NCBI GenBank assembly: GCA_963675575.1
Contig: OY776378.1
Span: forward strand, 186,001-250,000
From: JAGLOK01 sp963675575
Lineage (GTDB): Bacteria; Bacillota; Clostridia; Christensenellales; UMGS416
Direction of reading: 5' to 3'
Length of the DNA: 64,000 bases
Position 1 is the first letter of the stretch, and each line of letters begins with the position of its first letter. The position numbers and the translations under genes were made by a program. Below, in pieces: positions 30,583 to 39,473 of this stretch. The notes below the pieces were generated by a model that had not been told where the DNA came from, ran no database searches, and was given only the letters and a program-made list of their open reading frames with translations.

Positions 30583-30697
30583 TCCGGTGACTATAGCGAG
30601 AAGGATCACCTGTTCTCATCCCGAACACAGTAGTTAAGCTTCTCTGCGCTGATGGTACTTGAGGGGAAACCCTCCGGGAGAGTATGACGTTGCCGGA
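30583..30697 (+). rRNA. rrf: 5S ribosomal RNA
   Basis: The molecule of about 115 nt has a terminal stem TCCGGTGAC / GTTGCCGGA, the conserved CCCGAACACAG loop and GGGAGAGTATGACGTTGCCGG. It is the last gene of the operon. Confidence 0.93.
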
Positions 30698-30702
30698 TTC
30701 TA

Positions 30703-30740
30703 AAAAGAAAAGACACATCTACGATGTGTCTTTTCTTTGC
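30703..30740 (+). terminator. Terminator of the rRNA operon
   Basis: A long stem (AAAGAAAAGACACATC paired with GATGTGTCTTTTCTTT, 4-nt loop) follows 5S rRNA by a few bases. Confidence 0.9.
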
Positions 30741-30920
30741 TTTGTCTGAACTAAGCAGCAGCCAAGAAGGCATACTATGTGTTGGCAGGAGTTTCCGCAA
30801 GAAACTTCGAGAAACTCATAGTGCCATCTGCTATGCTAGTTGGTGTCTTTTCTGCTATGTTTATCTTTAGAATACAGCTTGAAGGCGTACCATATGGCGG
30901 CAGCAGTATTTATAATAAAA

Positions 30921-31403
30921 TCAGCGTACTTTTGATATTTTTAATATATAGCCGTTCATATGTGTAATTTCAACTTTATCGCCTACATTTGCATATTGCT
31001 TGTACTCGTAATATGTCGTGCTTTTTCCCATTTGAGAAGCATAATTTAAGAGTTGATGGATGCCTTTATACCTAACTCCGCTTACAGTGAGATAATATGG
31101 AAACATATGCCTCTTTTCAATATTGCCAACAAAATGACATAGAGTTCTGTCATTTTTAAGTTTTCTATAAGCTAATAAATAAGAGCCGCCATAAACAATT
31201 GCGATTATATATAAAAAACAAAATGCGGCAAAAAAATAAAATATAATGTAACTTTTATCAAGAAAAGAAAAAATTGCGAAAGACATAAAGAAAATTATGC
31301 CTAGTATTCCCAGCCAAAAATCTATTAAAGCTATATGCCGTGCGGCCTTTAGATTTTTGATGAATAAAGATTGAATATCGCCTTCAAATTTAATTGTTGC
31401 CAT
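30921..31403 (-). CDS. Hypothetical membrane protein with two transmembrane segments
   Basis: I do not recognise this family. The 160-residue protein has about 27 polar N-terminal residues, two closely spaced hydrophobic segments (FWLGILGIIFFMSFAIF and YIIFYFFAAFCFLYIIAIVYG), then a soluble C-terminal half ending in VGDKVEITHMNGYILKISKVR, which looks like a small beta-rich domain. An AAAGGAG site lies 6 bases before the ATG, supporting a real gene. It stands alone between the rRNA operon and a divergent metallopeptidase gene. Confidence 0.7.
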   Translation of the reverse strand: MATIKFEGDIQSLFIKNLKAARHIALIDFWLGILGIIFFMSFAIFSFLDKSYIIFYFFAAFCFLYIIAIVYGGSYLLAYRKLKNDRTLCHFVGNIEKRHMFPYYLTVSGVRYKGIHQLLNYASQMGKSTTYYEYKQYANVGDKVEITHMNGYILKISKVR

Positions 31404-31542
31404 TACTATCTCCTTTAAATTGTTAAATATAATAATAGGATATTAGGAAAACAAATGCAAGAAATAATTAACATTTGATACAATGTGTAGAAATTGTCAG
31501 AAGGGTATTTCGTATTATGAATATTTATCATATAATAAGAAA

Positions 31543-32211
31543 ATGCAGCCAGACAAACTAATACGCTCCAATAGAAAGACAATAGCTTTGCAAATAGATG
31601 AAACCGCACAGCTTGTTGTTCGCGCGCCACATCATGTTTCGATGAGAAAAATCTCTTCTTTTATCCAAGAAAAAAATGATTGGATAATTAAAACACAGCA
31701 AAAAGTAATCGTAAAAAATAAAATTGCAGAACAGAACATTGAATTTAGAGACGGAAAGATTGCGCTATTTTTAGGAAAAGAATATGTAATTAGGTTAAAC
31801 GGAAAGATAAATCATATCGAGTTTGATGGGAATTATTTGGAGTTTCCATTTAAGGAAATAGAATTGGGTAACGAACTTTTAATTAAGTGGTATAAGAAAA
31901 AATCGAAAGAAGTTATTGTCCCACGGGTAAAACATTATGCGGAAGATTTGGAGCTGGATTACAATAAAATCAGCATAACATCCGCTAAAAAAAGATGGGG
32001 TTCATGCAATTCTAAAGGGAATATAAATTTTTCGTATCGCTTGGTTATGGCACCTAAGCAAGTAATTGATTATGTGATAGTGCATGAACTTATGCACTTA
32101 AAAGAGATGAACCATTCCAAAAAATTCTGGAACTTGGTGGAATCGGTAATTCCCGATTATAAGCAAAGAAAAAAATGGCTTAAAGATAATCAGCATAAAA
32201 TAGTTTTATAA
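31543..32211 (+). CDS. YgjP-like (DUF45) zinc metallopeptidase
   Basis: The protein of about 222 residues has the family's N-terminal beta region (SNRKTIALQI, VRAPHHVSMRKI), the SAKKRWGSCNSKGNI motif and the zinc site IVHELMHLKEMNHSKKFW. The two His and the Glu of HELMH, with a downstream His, fit an M48-like active site. The biological role of this family is poorly known. ATG 31543 gives the usual family N-terminus; the frame extends to an ATG at 31483, but that overlaps a TACAAT and adds 20 residues unlike the family. No strong ribosome site is visible at either. Confidence 0.85.
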   Translation: MQPDKLIRSNRKTIALQIDETAQLVVRAPHHVSMRKISSFIQEKNDWIIKTQQKVIVKNKIAEQNIEFRDGKIALFLGKEYVIRLNGKINHIEFDGNYLEFPFKEIELGNELLIKWYKKKSKEVIVPRVKHYAEDLELDYNKISITSAKKRWGSCNSKGNINFSYRLVMAPKQVIDYVIVHELMHLKEMNHSKKFWNLVESVIPDYKQRKKWLKDNQHKIVL

Positions 32212-32215
32212 TAAA

Positions 32216-32245
32216 AACCCGGCAGACGTATTTGTTTGCCGGGTA
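32216..32245. terminator. Bidirectional terminator between the metallopeptidase and CoA-disulfide reductase genes
   Basis: The stem CCCGGCA / TGCCGGG, flanked by A's and a short T-rich tract, lies between convergent genes. Confidence 0.7.
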
Positions 32246-32268
32246 AGTTTATCTTAGTGACTAAATAT

Positions 32269-33939
32269 TTATTTTTCAGTATAGTCTTTGTGGATAACTC
32301 CGTAAGAAGTATATCCCCCAGCAAGGTTATACACTTTGTATCCTGCTTGTGATAGTATTCTTGATGCGATATAAGCCCTCACTCCCACCGCGCAATATAC
32401 GACCACCGGCTTGTCCTTAGGAATGTCATCGATTCTTGCCCTCAAATCATCTATCGGTACGTTGATATGGCCTTCTACGGCCCCATATTCGATTTCTTCG
32501 GGGGTGCGCACATCAAGCACTGTAACTTCATCTCTCATTTCTTTGAACTGCGCATAAGTTATTGTATCGACTTTGCCGGAAAGAATATTTTCAGCTGTAA
32601 AGCCCAGCATATTAACAGGATCTTTGGCTGAAGAATAAGGAGGAGCATAGCTTAGCTCAAGCTCTTCCAAATCATATATTGTCGCCCCCAACCTTTGAGC
32701 GGTAGCCAAAACATCAATTCGCTTTTCCACTCCGTTTAATCCAACAGCCTGCGCGCCAAGTATTTTTCCTTCATTGTCAAATAGCATCTTCATTGATAGC
32801 GTGGTCGCACCGGGATAATAACTTGCGTGGTTATTTGGATGGATAATTGTTACCCTGTAGTCTTTGCCGGCTTGCTTGCCTGAGGCTATTAGCTGCTTTT
32901 CGTTAAGGCCTGTGGACGCGGCGGTTAAATCAAACACTTTGACAACACCTGTTCCCTGTGAGCCTTTATAAACGCGATGCATCCCCGCAATATTATCAGC
33001 CGCCATTCTGCCCATTTTGTTCGCAGGTCCCGCAAGGGGAATCATCGTCTTTTCGCCGCTCGTAAACTGAGTGACTTCCACCATATCTCCGATAGCATAT
33101 ATGTTTTCATCCTCGGTTTGAAGCGACTCGTTAACTATTGCGCCGCCGCGCCTGTTTACAGGCAGCTCGGATTGTTTTATAAGTTCAGTGTTTGGGCGAA
33201 CGCCAATTGCAAGCGCAATAAACTCTGTCTTGATTTCTTTGCCCGAATTAGTTTTTACAATCAGTGAAGCCTCGTTTTTTGAAAACTCAGAAACACCGTC
33301 TCCCAAGACAAGTTTCACACCTTTTTTCTTCATATGTTTGTGGAGAATTTGTGCCATATCATAGTCCAGAGGGGCCATTACTTGGTTTAGCATTTCCACT
33401 ATTGTAACTTTAATTCCTCTATCAAGAAGGTTTTCAGCCATCTCAATCCCAATAAATCCTCCGCCTACAACCACGGCTTCCTTTACGCTCTTTTTATCAA
33501 GATAGGCGATGATGCTGTCCATATCAGGTATGTTCCATAAAGAAAATATGCCTTCGTTGTTTATGCCTGGGATTGGCGGTTTAAGCGAAGATGAACCTGT
33601 TGAAAGAACAAGAACATCATAATCTTCCCAATATTTTTTGTCTTCTTTTTGGTTATGTATTTCTATTTTCTTATTTTCCCTGTCTATTGAAACTACTTCA
33701 CTGAAAATTCTTACATCAACGTTAAAGCGCTCATAAAAATCTTCAGGCGTTTGCAGCAATAATTCATCTCTGTCCTCGATGATTCCGCCGACATGGTAAG
33801 GAAGTCCGCAGTTTGCAAAGGAGATATATTCTCCTCTTTCAAACATTATTATTTCAGCGTCTTCATCCAATCTTCTTAGCCGTGCAGCGCAGCTTGCTCC
33901 GCCGGCTACTCCTCCGACAATTAATACTTTTCTATTCAT
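32269..33939 (-). CDS. CoA-disulfide reductase-like flavoprotein with C-terminal rhodanese domain
   Basis: This 556-residue fusion protein has an FAD site (VLIVGGVAGGASCAAR), the redox Cys44 in SFANCGLPY, an NAD(P)H site (AVVVGGGFIGIEMAE) and a reductase dimerisation domain. A rhodanese domain follows, with the persulfide-carrying Cys516 in VVYCAVGVR. This matches CoADR-RHD/Npsr enzymes, which reduce CoA disulfides, CoA persulfide or polysulfide with NAD(P)H. The ArsR-type regulator 1 bp upstream shares its transcript and carries Cys residues, so the pair probably handles reactive sulfur; this is inference from family and neighbours. Confidence 0.9.
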   Translation of the reverse strand: MNRKVLIVGGVAGGASCAARLRRLDEDAEIIMFERGEYISFANCGLPYHVGGIIEDRDELLLQTPEDFYERFNVDVRIFSEVVSIDRENKKIEIHNQKEDKKYWEDYDVLVLSTGSSSLKPPIPGINNEGIFSLWNIPDMDSIIAYLDKKSVKEAVVVGGGFIGIEMAENLLDRGIKVTIVEMLNQVMAPLDYDMAQILHKHMKKKGVKLVLGDGVSEFSKNEASLIVKTNSGKEIKTEFIALAIGVRPNTELIKQSELPVNRRGGAIVNESLQTEDENIYAIGDMVEVTQFTSGEKTMIPLAGPANKMGRMAADNIAGMHRVYKGSQGTGVVKVFDLTAASTGLNEKQLIASGKQAGKDYRVTIIHPNNHASYYPGATTLSMKMLFDNEGKILGAQAVGLNGVEKRIDVLATAQRLGATIYDLEELELSYAPPYSSAKDPVNMLGFTAENILSGKVDTITYAQFKEMRDEVTVLDVRTPEEIEYGAVEGHINVPIDDLRARIDDIPKDKPVVVYCAVGVRAYIASRILSQAGYKVYNLAGGYTSYGVIHKDYTEK

Positions 33940-33940
33940 A

Positions 33941-34231
33941 TCAACACAATCCTTCGTTTAGTATTTTATCTAACAATTGAGCAACTTTCTCATTTGCAAG
34001 TTTATAGTCCGCATATTTCCCTCTGTGTTCGGCGATGATTAATCCGGCTCGTCTAAGTATGGATAATTGCTGGGATAAAGTAGACTGAGGTACATTTAAG
34101 CAGGCAGTCATTTCAGTGACACTGATATTTTTTTCATCTCTCAATCCTTTAAGAATGCATAAGCGCATTGGATGCGCCATAGCTTTTATGATTTCAGCTG
34201 CAGGCTCATATTTTTTATAGTGTGAATCCAA
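33941..34231 (-). CDS. ArsR-family transcriptional repressor, candidate reactive-sulfur sensor
   Basis: This 96-residue winged-helix protein has MAHPMRLCILKGL, the recognition helix region VPQSTLSQQLSILRRAGLI and the wing HRGKYADYKL. The metal motif ELCVCDL of arsenic/cadmium sensors is absent. Cys25, Cys44 and the C-terminal Cys96 are present, and the neighbour is a rhodanese fusion, so persulfide sensing as in BigR/SqrR relatives is plausible but unproven. The start is a TTG at 34231 with an AAGGAG site 8 bases upstream; no in-frame ATG precedes residue 18. A perfect palindrome covers its -10 element. Confidence 0.85.
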   Translation of the reverse strand: MDSHYKKYEPAAEIIKAMAHPMRLCILKGLRDEKNISVTEMTACLNVPQSTLSQQLSILRRAGLIIAEHRGKYADYKLANEKVAQLLDKILNEGLC

Positions 34232-34252
34232 CTATCTATCTCCTTGTAACAT

Positions 34253-34290
34253 CATATCGTAATATTACGATATGACGAAACGTTTGTCAA
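34253..34290 (-). promoter_or_regulatory. Autoregulated promoter of the arsR-CoADR operon with palindromic operator
   Basis: On the minus strand, TTGACA (34290-34285), a 17-bp spacer and TAATAT (34267-34262) form the promoter. The -10 lies inside a perfect 22-bp palindrome (34253-34274; half-site CATATCGTAAT). This is the layout expected for ArsR self-repression. Confidence 0.8.
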
Positions 34291-34346
34291 TGATTATGCT
34301 GCAAAAAAGTAAAATAAAGTAATGTTAGATGAACTATAATATATAC

Positions 34347-34376
34347 TTGACAATAGTGTGCGACATACAGTATAAT
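34347..34376 (+). promoter_or_regulatory. Promoter of the ABC-2 exporter operon
   Basis: TTGACA (34347-34352), an 18-bp spacer and TATAAT (34371-34376) lie upstream of the ATPase gene. The -10 is embedded in a 21-bp motif shared with the padR upstream region at 36025. Confidence 0.75.
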
Positions 34377-34381
34377 GCAAA
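34361..34381 (+). promoter_or_regulatory. Shared 21-bp motif, copy 1 (candidate PadR operator)
   Basis: The segment reads CGACATACAGTATAATGCAAA and matches 17 of 21 positions at 36025-36045. It overlaps the -10 of the exporter promoter. Confidence 0.4.
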
Positions 34382-34407
34382 TAAGTCATTACATAAGGAG
34401 ATATTCG

Positions 34408-35274
34408 ATGAAAATTGCTGTAAAACTAGATAATCTGGAAAAGAGCTATGGAAACAATAAAGTGATTAAGGGAATATCGTTTTATGTGAATCAAGGTGAG
34501 ATATTCGCACTTTTAGGGACCAATGGTGCCGGAAAAACAACAATACTTGAATGTATTGAAGGATTAAGACAATATAACGGTGGCAAAATCACAATCAATG
34601 GAAAGATAGGGGTACAGCTACAATCATCTTCGTTGCCCGTTAACATAAAACCACTTGAAGCTGTAAGGCTGTTTTTCAAATGGAGTAAAGCTAAATATGA
34701 TAAAAAGCTAATCGAAACATTTCAACTTGAAGAGTTATCTGACAAACAATACAAACAGCTTTCAACAGGTCAAAAAAGAAGACTTCACTTGGCACTTGCG
34801 CTAATCGGAGATCCTGATATTGTTTTTTTGGACGAACCCACAGCGGGGCTGGATGTGGAATCTCGAATGGTGTTGCATGATGAAATCAGGAAGCTCAAGA
34901 AAAGGGGAAAGACTATTATCTTAGCAAGCCACGATATGGCTGAGGTTGAAAGCCTTTGCGATCGTATCGCTATATTAAAAGATGGTAAATTTGCATTCAT
35001 CGGTACGGCTAATGATCTGACACGTGAAATGGGACAACAAGCGAAAATTTATATAAAAACATTAGACCCATTTGTAACGAAAAATATAGAAGATTGCGAT
35101 TATAAAGGATTAGAGCAAGGATATAACGTTTATCTAGTGCAAAACATTGGAGACATACTCCTTGAGTTGCTTGTACAAATAAAAACTACCGGTAATACTG
35201 TGGTGGATATAAAAGTAGAAAAATCTACACTCGAGCAGCGATTTATAGATATTGCAAAGGAGAAAATATTATGA
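34408..35274 (+). CDS. ABC-2-type exporter, ATP-binding protein
   Basis: This 288-residue protein has a single ABC domain: Walker A LLGTNGAGKTTILE, a Q-loop region VQLQSSSLP, signature LSTGQKRRLHLA (an LSTGQ variant) and Walker B VFLDEPTAGLD. A C-terminal extension of about 80 residues follows, typical of DrrA/CcmA-like ATPases. It pairs with the permease gene that overlaps it by 4 bp. The ATG at 34408 follows AAGGAGAT; a longer frame from 34375 lacks a ribosome site. The substrate is unknown; antibiotic or lipid export is common for the family. Confidence 0.9.
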   Translation: MKIAVKLDNLEKSYGNNKVIKGISFYVNQGEIFALLGTNGAGKTTILECIEGLRQYNGGKITINGKIGVQLQSSSLPVNIKPLEAVRLFFKWSKAKYDKKLIETFQLEELSDKQYKQLSTGQKRRLHLALALIGDPDIVFLDEPTAGLDVESRMVLHDEIRKLKKRGKTIILASHDMAEVESLCDRIAILKDGKFAFIGTANDLTREMGQQAKIYIKTLDPFVTKNIEDCDYKGLEQGYNVYLVQNIGDILLELLVQIKTTGNTVVDIKVEKSTLEQRFIDIAKEKIL

Positions 35275-35993
35275 GAGCCTTTTTATACGGATTACTTCTA
35301 AGAATTAAACTTGATATAAGAAATAGAAGTGTTTTAGTTACGTATTATATTATTCCGCTGGTGTTTTTTGGATTTATGGGTGCAATATTTTCTTCTATTA
35401 ATCCAGAGTCAAAAGAAACATTGATACAGTCACTAACGATATTTGGTGTTACGATGGGTGCATTTTTGGGGACGCCATTACCACTTGTTGAACTTTATGG
35501 CAGTGAAATAAAAAATGCGTACAAAGTAGGAGGTATTCCTTTATGGATTCCTGCTGTAAATAATTTTATATCCGCAATGTTCCATCTTTTTATTGTCAGT
35601 GTTATTATATATTTTATAGCCCCGCTCGCTTATGATGCAAGGATACCTGCTAATACTTTTGGTTATTTTTTGTCGCTTGTAGTATTTATTATGGCATCAC
35701 TATCTGTTGGTACGCTACTTGGATTACTTGTGAAGAGCACATCAAAATTAACAATGTTCGCACAAGCCATATTCCTGCCTTCGCTTATGCTTTCAGGCAT
35801 TATGTTTCCTGCAAGCATGCTTCCGTCAGCAATAGAAAACGCAGGTAAAATATTTCCTGCCACTATGGGATTTAGAGCAATGACCGCAGATAGCTTTATT
35901 TTTACAGATTATCTTCCAATGTTTATTGTCTTTATATTAGCTTTTATAGTATGTAGTATTTTGCTATCAAAAATAGCAAAAAGAACTCAATAA
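35271..35993 (+). CDS. ABC-2-type exporter, permease protein
   Basis: This 240-residue membrane protein has six hydrophobic segments. It starts with the amphipathic RIKLDIRNRSVLVTYYIIP and contains LPSLMLSGIMFPASMLP, a typical ABC-2 element. It overlaps the ATPase gene by an ATGA junction and has no ATPase of its own. With one ATPase and one permease gene the transporter would be a homodimer of pairs. Confidence 0.87.
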   Translation: MRAFLYGLLLRIKLDIRNRSVLVTYYIIPLVFFGFMGAIFSSINPESKETLIQSLTIFGVTMGAFLGTPLPLVELYGSEIKNAYKVGGIPLWIPAVNNFISAMFHLFIVSVIIYFIAPLAYDARIPANTFGYFLSLVVFIMASLSVGTLLGLLVKSTSKLTMFAQAIFLPSLMLSGIMFPASMLPSAIENAGKIFPATMGFRAMTADSFIFTDYLPMFIVFILAFIVCSILLSKIAKRTQ

Positions 35994-36024
35994 AATTATA
36001 TGAAAAATATTATTAATGTAAATA

Positions 36025-36045
36025 CGATATACAGTGCAATACAAA
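36025..36045 (+). promoter_or_regulatory. Shared 21-bp motif, copy 2, upstream of padR
   Basis: The segment reads CGATATACAGTGCAATACAA plus A, 17 of 21 identical to 34361-34381, and lies 16 bp ahead of the padR start. Confidence 0.4.
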
Positions 36046-36060
36046 CGAAAGGAGGCGCTT

Positions 36061-36396
36061 ATGGGAATTGAACAAAGTATAGCCGATGGATTAATACAGG
36101 AACTTAGGCGGGGAACACTTGTTATAAGCGTGCTCAGCCAATTGAGAGATCCTCAGTACGGGTATTCGTTGGTTCAGCTTCTGACTGAAAAGGGATTGGA
36201 TATAGAACAAAACACGCTTTACCCTCTGCTTAGGCGTTTGGAAAAGCAGGAACTTCTGGAAAGCGACTGGGAAGTGACGGAAACTAGGCCAAGGAGATAC
36301 TATAAGCTAAGCAAAGATGGTGAAGATATGCTTAAGTATCTAACAGACGAATGGAAAAAGATGACGGAAGTAGTTAGAAAGCTTTTGGAGGATTAA
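36061..36396 (+). CDS. PadR-family transcriptional regulator
   Basis: This 111-residue protein has the PadR winged helix: LRRGTLVISVLSQLRDPQYGYSLVQLL, then EQNTLYPLLRRLEKQELLESDW and RRYYKLSKDGEDML. PadR proteins usually repress neighbouring transporter genes and release DNA on binding hydrophobic drugs. The ATG at 36061 follows AAAGGAGG. A HAAS-domain membrane protein begins 2 bp after its stop. The same 21-bp motif lies upstream of this gene and of the ABC-2 exporter, which suggests it controls both. Confidence 0.9.
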   Translation: MGIEQSIADGLIQELRRGTLVISVLSQLRDPQYGYSLVQLLTEKGLDIEQNTLYPLLRRLEKQELLESDWEVTETRPRRYYKLSKDGEDMLKYLTDEWKKMTEVVRKLLED

Positions 36397-36398
36397 AA

Positions 36399-37406
36399 AT
36401 GGAATTAGTTGAAAAATATTTATACGCTGTTGGCAGAAAGCTGCCTATGAAACAAAAAAACGACATAATAAAAGAACTTCGCTCTATTATTATGGATAAC
36501 TTAGACGATATAACAAAGGGAAGTGAGCTTACAGAAAGCCAAATCGCAAAAGTTTTAGTTGATATGGGTTCACCTTCTGAGGTAGCAAAACGATATAGAA
36601 CAGGGCCTTCATGGCTCATAGGTCCCAGATATTATGATCTTTATATGATGATAATGAAAATAGTCCTTGCAGTAACTTTTGGTGGATACATGATTGCTGT
36701 AATAGTGTCAATGTTTACACAATCCCAAAGTTTTGGGCAAATACTGTGGAGCTTTGCAACTCAGCTATTTGGTATTATCCCCGGACTCTTCACATCCGTA
36801 GGAATAGTTACTGTAATTTTTGCAATAATTGAAAGAGCAGTAGAAAAGCCTCTTGATATAGATTTCGGAGATGGTGAGAAATGGAATCCTGCAAAGCTTG
36901 AGCCTGTTCCTTCAAAAGAGGAAATAGTAAAACCAATAGAATCAATTTTGGGAATAGTATTTTCTGTAATAGCTTTAGTGATATTTAATGTATATAGATC
37001 AAAGCTAGGTATTTATCACACGCCGACCTGGGGCGAGGGCTGGACTATGATTGCAATATTTAATCAAAGCGCACTAGATATCTATATACCACTTTGGTCG
37101 AGCATATGGGCTCTTAGCATAGGTCTTAACGGATGGCTTCTGGGCACTGGAAAGCATAATACAGCAACACGAATATTTGAAATGTTTATTAGTGCTTTTA
37201 ATGTAGGAATATTGTTTTATATAGCCAACGGACCAAAGCTTTTTGAAACAGGAGCATTAATAGGTGAGCTTGCGGAGCTAAAGCCACTTGTAGACTTTTT
37301 AATAAACAATCAAACAATAATATTTTCTATTCTTGCAGTACTGACATTAGTAGGTTTAATTGTTTCTCTAGTTAAATTTATTATTAAGAAAGCACGCACA
37401 ATTTAG
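36399..37406 (+). CDS. HAAS-domain membrane protein (PadR partner)
   Basis: This 335-residue protein has an N-terminal HAAS-type helical domain of about 75 residues (VEKYLYAVGRKLPMKQKNDIIKELR; VLVDMGSPSEVAKRYR). Six or so hydrophobic segments follow, separated by short loops. HAAS domains are found next to PadR regulators throughout Firmicutes and are thought to link the regulator to a membrane event; the mechanism is not known. It is co-transcribed with padR. Confidence 0.8.
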   Translation: MELVEKYLYAVGRKLPMKQKNDIIKELRSIIMDNLDDITKGSELTESQIAKVLVDMGSPSEVAKRYRTGPSWLIGPRYYDLYMMIMKIVLAVTFGGYMIAVIVSMFTQSQSFGQILWSFATQLFGIIPGLFTSVGIVTVIFAIIERAVEKPLDIDFGDGEKWNPAKLEPVPSKEEIVKPIESILGIVFSVIALVIFNVYRSKLGIYHTPTWGEGWTMIAIFNQSALDIYIPLWSSIWALSIGLNGWLLGTGKHNTATRIFEMFISAFNVGILFYIANGPKLFETGALIGELAELKPLVDFLINNQTIIFSILAVLTLVGLIVSLVKFIIKKARTI

Positions 37407-37430
37407 AATTAGATCATATATTATTAAATA

Positions 37431-37460
37431 AAAAGGAGAGCAAGATTGCTCTCCTTTTGT
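37431..37460 (+). terminator. Terminator of the padR-HAAS operon
   Basis: The perfect 12-bp stem AAAAGGAGAGCA / TGCTCTCCTTTT with a 4-nt loop is followed by GTTTGCTTT. Confidence 0.88.
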
Positions 37461-37694
37461 TTGCTTTATAAAATAAAGTGCTAAGAGGAAAGACTCAAAT
37501 CAATATTTAAAAACACACATTAATAACCAGCTTAAAGCTAAAAAAATTGGACAAAGGATTAGACAGTATATTATACTATGTAACGGTGTAAATCATTTGC
37601 ATTGTCTGGAAATGCATTCATTTGAAATTTCCATTTATTATTATAAAAATCAAAACTACAGAAAATATTATTAACATAATTGATAAGGAGCAGG

Positions 37695-39473
37695 ATGAAG
37701 GGTATAAGTATAAAGGCGCATTTGAAGGAAAAGGCACTCAGCTATTTATTTGGAATAGCTATGATATTTGTATTAAGCATTATTGCAGTGTGGATACCGA
37801 AAATCACGGCGGAAATAATTGATGGCGCATCATTAGGCACTCTTGACACTCGAGGGATTCTTTTATTGTGCTTAAAAATAATTGCTATAGCAGCTGCAAG
37901 CTTTGCGCTGTCTTTCATGTCGAGATACTTTATATTTAAAGCGGCACTGCTTTTCGGAAGGGATTCTAGAAATAAAGTATTTGAATATTTGGTAGATTTG
38001 TCGATGCAGTATTTTTCAAAAAACTCGGTAGGGGACGTGATGGCGCTCACCACCAACGACTTGAGAGTAATCGAACATAGTCTGAGAATGGTAATTATGG
38101 GTGGGGCAAACGTGATTGTTATGATTGTTTTAAGCTTTCTCGCTATGAGCTCCGTTGTGGATCCGTTTCTTACTTTAATTGTTTTTACTCCGCTGCCCGT
38201 GATGACTGTAGTTATGATTGTATTCGGCAAGATTATAAGAAAAAGGTTTAGAAAAGTGCAGGACTGCTACTCCAGCCTGTCAAGAAAGACAGAAGACAAT
38301 ATCGTAAGCATGAAAGTGGTTAAAGCTTTCTGCAGGGAAGATGCGGAAGAAGAGAATTTTGAAGAATATAATAAAGAGAATTTTGATGCAAATATAAAAA
38401 TGGTTCGGGCTACGGCGCTATATCATCCGATGATTCTTCTTATATCTTCGGTATCATTTTTACTGCTAATTCTTGTTGGAGGTAAGATGGTAATACAAAG
38501 CTCAATAACTTTGGGGGCGTATATTGCTTCCATGCAATATATTGCCAACGTAATAAGACCGTTTGAGCGAGTTGCCAGACTACTTGAAAATTTGCAAAGA
38601 GCAAGAGCGTCAATGAGCAGAATAGACGATTTTTTCCTCAACCGTCCGGATATATTTGAGTCGGAGACAGAAGAAGAATTCGGAAAAATCGGTTTAGAAG
38701 GCAATAAACTTTCTGGGAAAATTGAGTTTAACGGCTTGACTTTTTCTTATTTGGATGATCAAGTAAAAAATACTTTGGAAGATATTACGCTCACCATAAA
38801 CCCAGGAGAGACGTTGGGCATAATGGGAATGATAGGCAGCGGAAAATCCACAATAGCAAATCTTCTTTTGCGGCTTTATGACGTAAAGGGCGATTGTATT
38901 ATAAAAATGGACGGACACGATATAAAGGATTTGCCGTTGTCGTTGCTGCGTCGTTCGATTGGATATGTCCCGCAGGATAATTTCCTTTTTTCAGATACTA
39001 TTGAAAACAATATCAAAATGGGTATTAACCAAGAAGTTGACGCGGCGAGATATACAAAGATAAGCAAAATTCATGATGCGATAACAGAATTTGAAGACGG
39101 ATATGGTTCAAAGCTAGGTGAGCGGGGCGTAAACCTTTCCGGAGGACAAAAGCAAAGGATTTCTATCGCACGTGCTTTGGCGCGGGAGGCTTCCATTCTT
39201 ATTCTGGATGATTGCCTGTCTGCTGTTGACACATATACTGAAAAAGCCATATTGGATGAACTTGTTCCTTATATCAAGGGCAAAACGACGATAATTATCG
39301 CACATCGAATATCCACGCTGCAAAATGCCGATAAAATACTTGTGCTTGAAGAAGGGAAGATGATGCAGTACGGTACACATGATAAGCTCATAAATGAGGA
39401 AGGGCTTTACAAGGAAGTTTATGAAAAACAACAGCTTGAAGATAAGATTAAAAGCATAGATGGAGAAGAATAA
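37695..39473 (+). CDS. ABC exporter with fused membrane and ATPase domains, first subunit
   Basis: This 592-residue protein has an N-terminal six-helix exporter domain (type I ABC fold) and a C-terminal ATPase with MGMIGSGKSTIANLLLRLYD, LSGGQKQRISIARALAR and ILILDDCLSAVD. The Walker B ends in Asp (DD) rather than the catalytic Glu, so this subunit probably holds the degenerate site of a heterodimer, as in LmrC or TM287. The ATG at 37695 follows AAGGAGCAGG. Its stop overlaps the next start (TAATG), so the two subunits are translationally coupled. Confidence 0.9.
   Translation: MKGISIKAHLKEKALSYLFGIAMIFVLSIIAVWIPKITAEIIDGASLGTLDTRGILLLCLKIIAIAAASFALSFMSRYFIFKAALLFGRDSRNKVFEYLVDLSMQYFSKNSVGDVMALTTNDLRVIEHSLRMVIMGGANVIVMIVLSFLAMSSVVDPFLTLIVFTPLPVMTVVMIVFGKIIRKRFRKVQDCYSSLSRKTEDNIVSMKVVKAFCREDAEEENFEEYNKENFDANIKMVRATALYHPMILLISSVSFLLLILVGGKMVIQSSITLGAYIASMQYIANVIRPFERVARLLENLQRARASMSRIDDFFLNRPDIFESETEEEFGKIGLEGNKLSGKIEFNGLTFSYLDDQVKNTLEDITLTINPGETLGIMGMIGSGKSTIANLLLRLYDVKGDCIIKMDGHDIKDLPLSLLRRSIGYVPQDNFLFSDTIENNIKMGINQEVDAARYTKISKIHDAITEFEDGYGSKLGERGVNLSGGQKQRISIARALAREASILILDDCLSAVDTYTEKAILDELVPYIKGKTTIIIAHRISTLQNADKILVLEEGKMMQYGTHDKLINEEGLYKEVYEKQQLEDKIKSIDGEE

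Noticed and set aside
30779..30967. A 62-codon frame after the 5S gene with a stretch like QxxxxPxGGSS, vaguely CbiM-like
   Set aside because: Very short, no ribosome site, overlaps the hypothetical gene on the other strand; the similarity is too weak to call a pseudogene.
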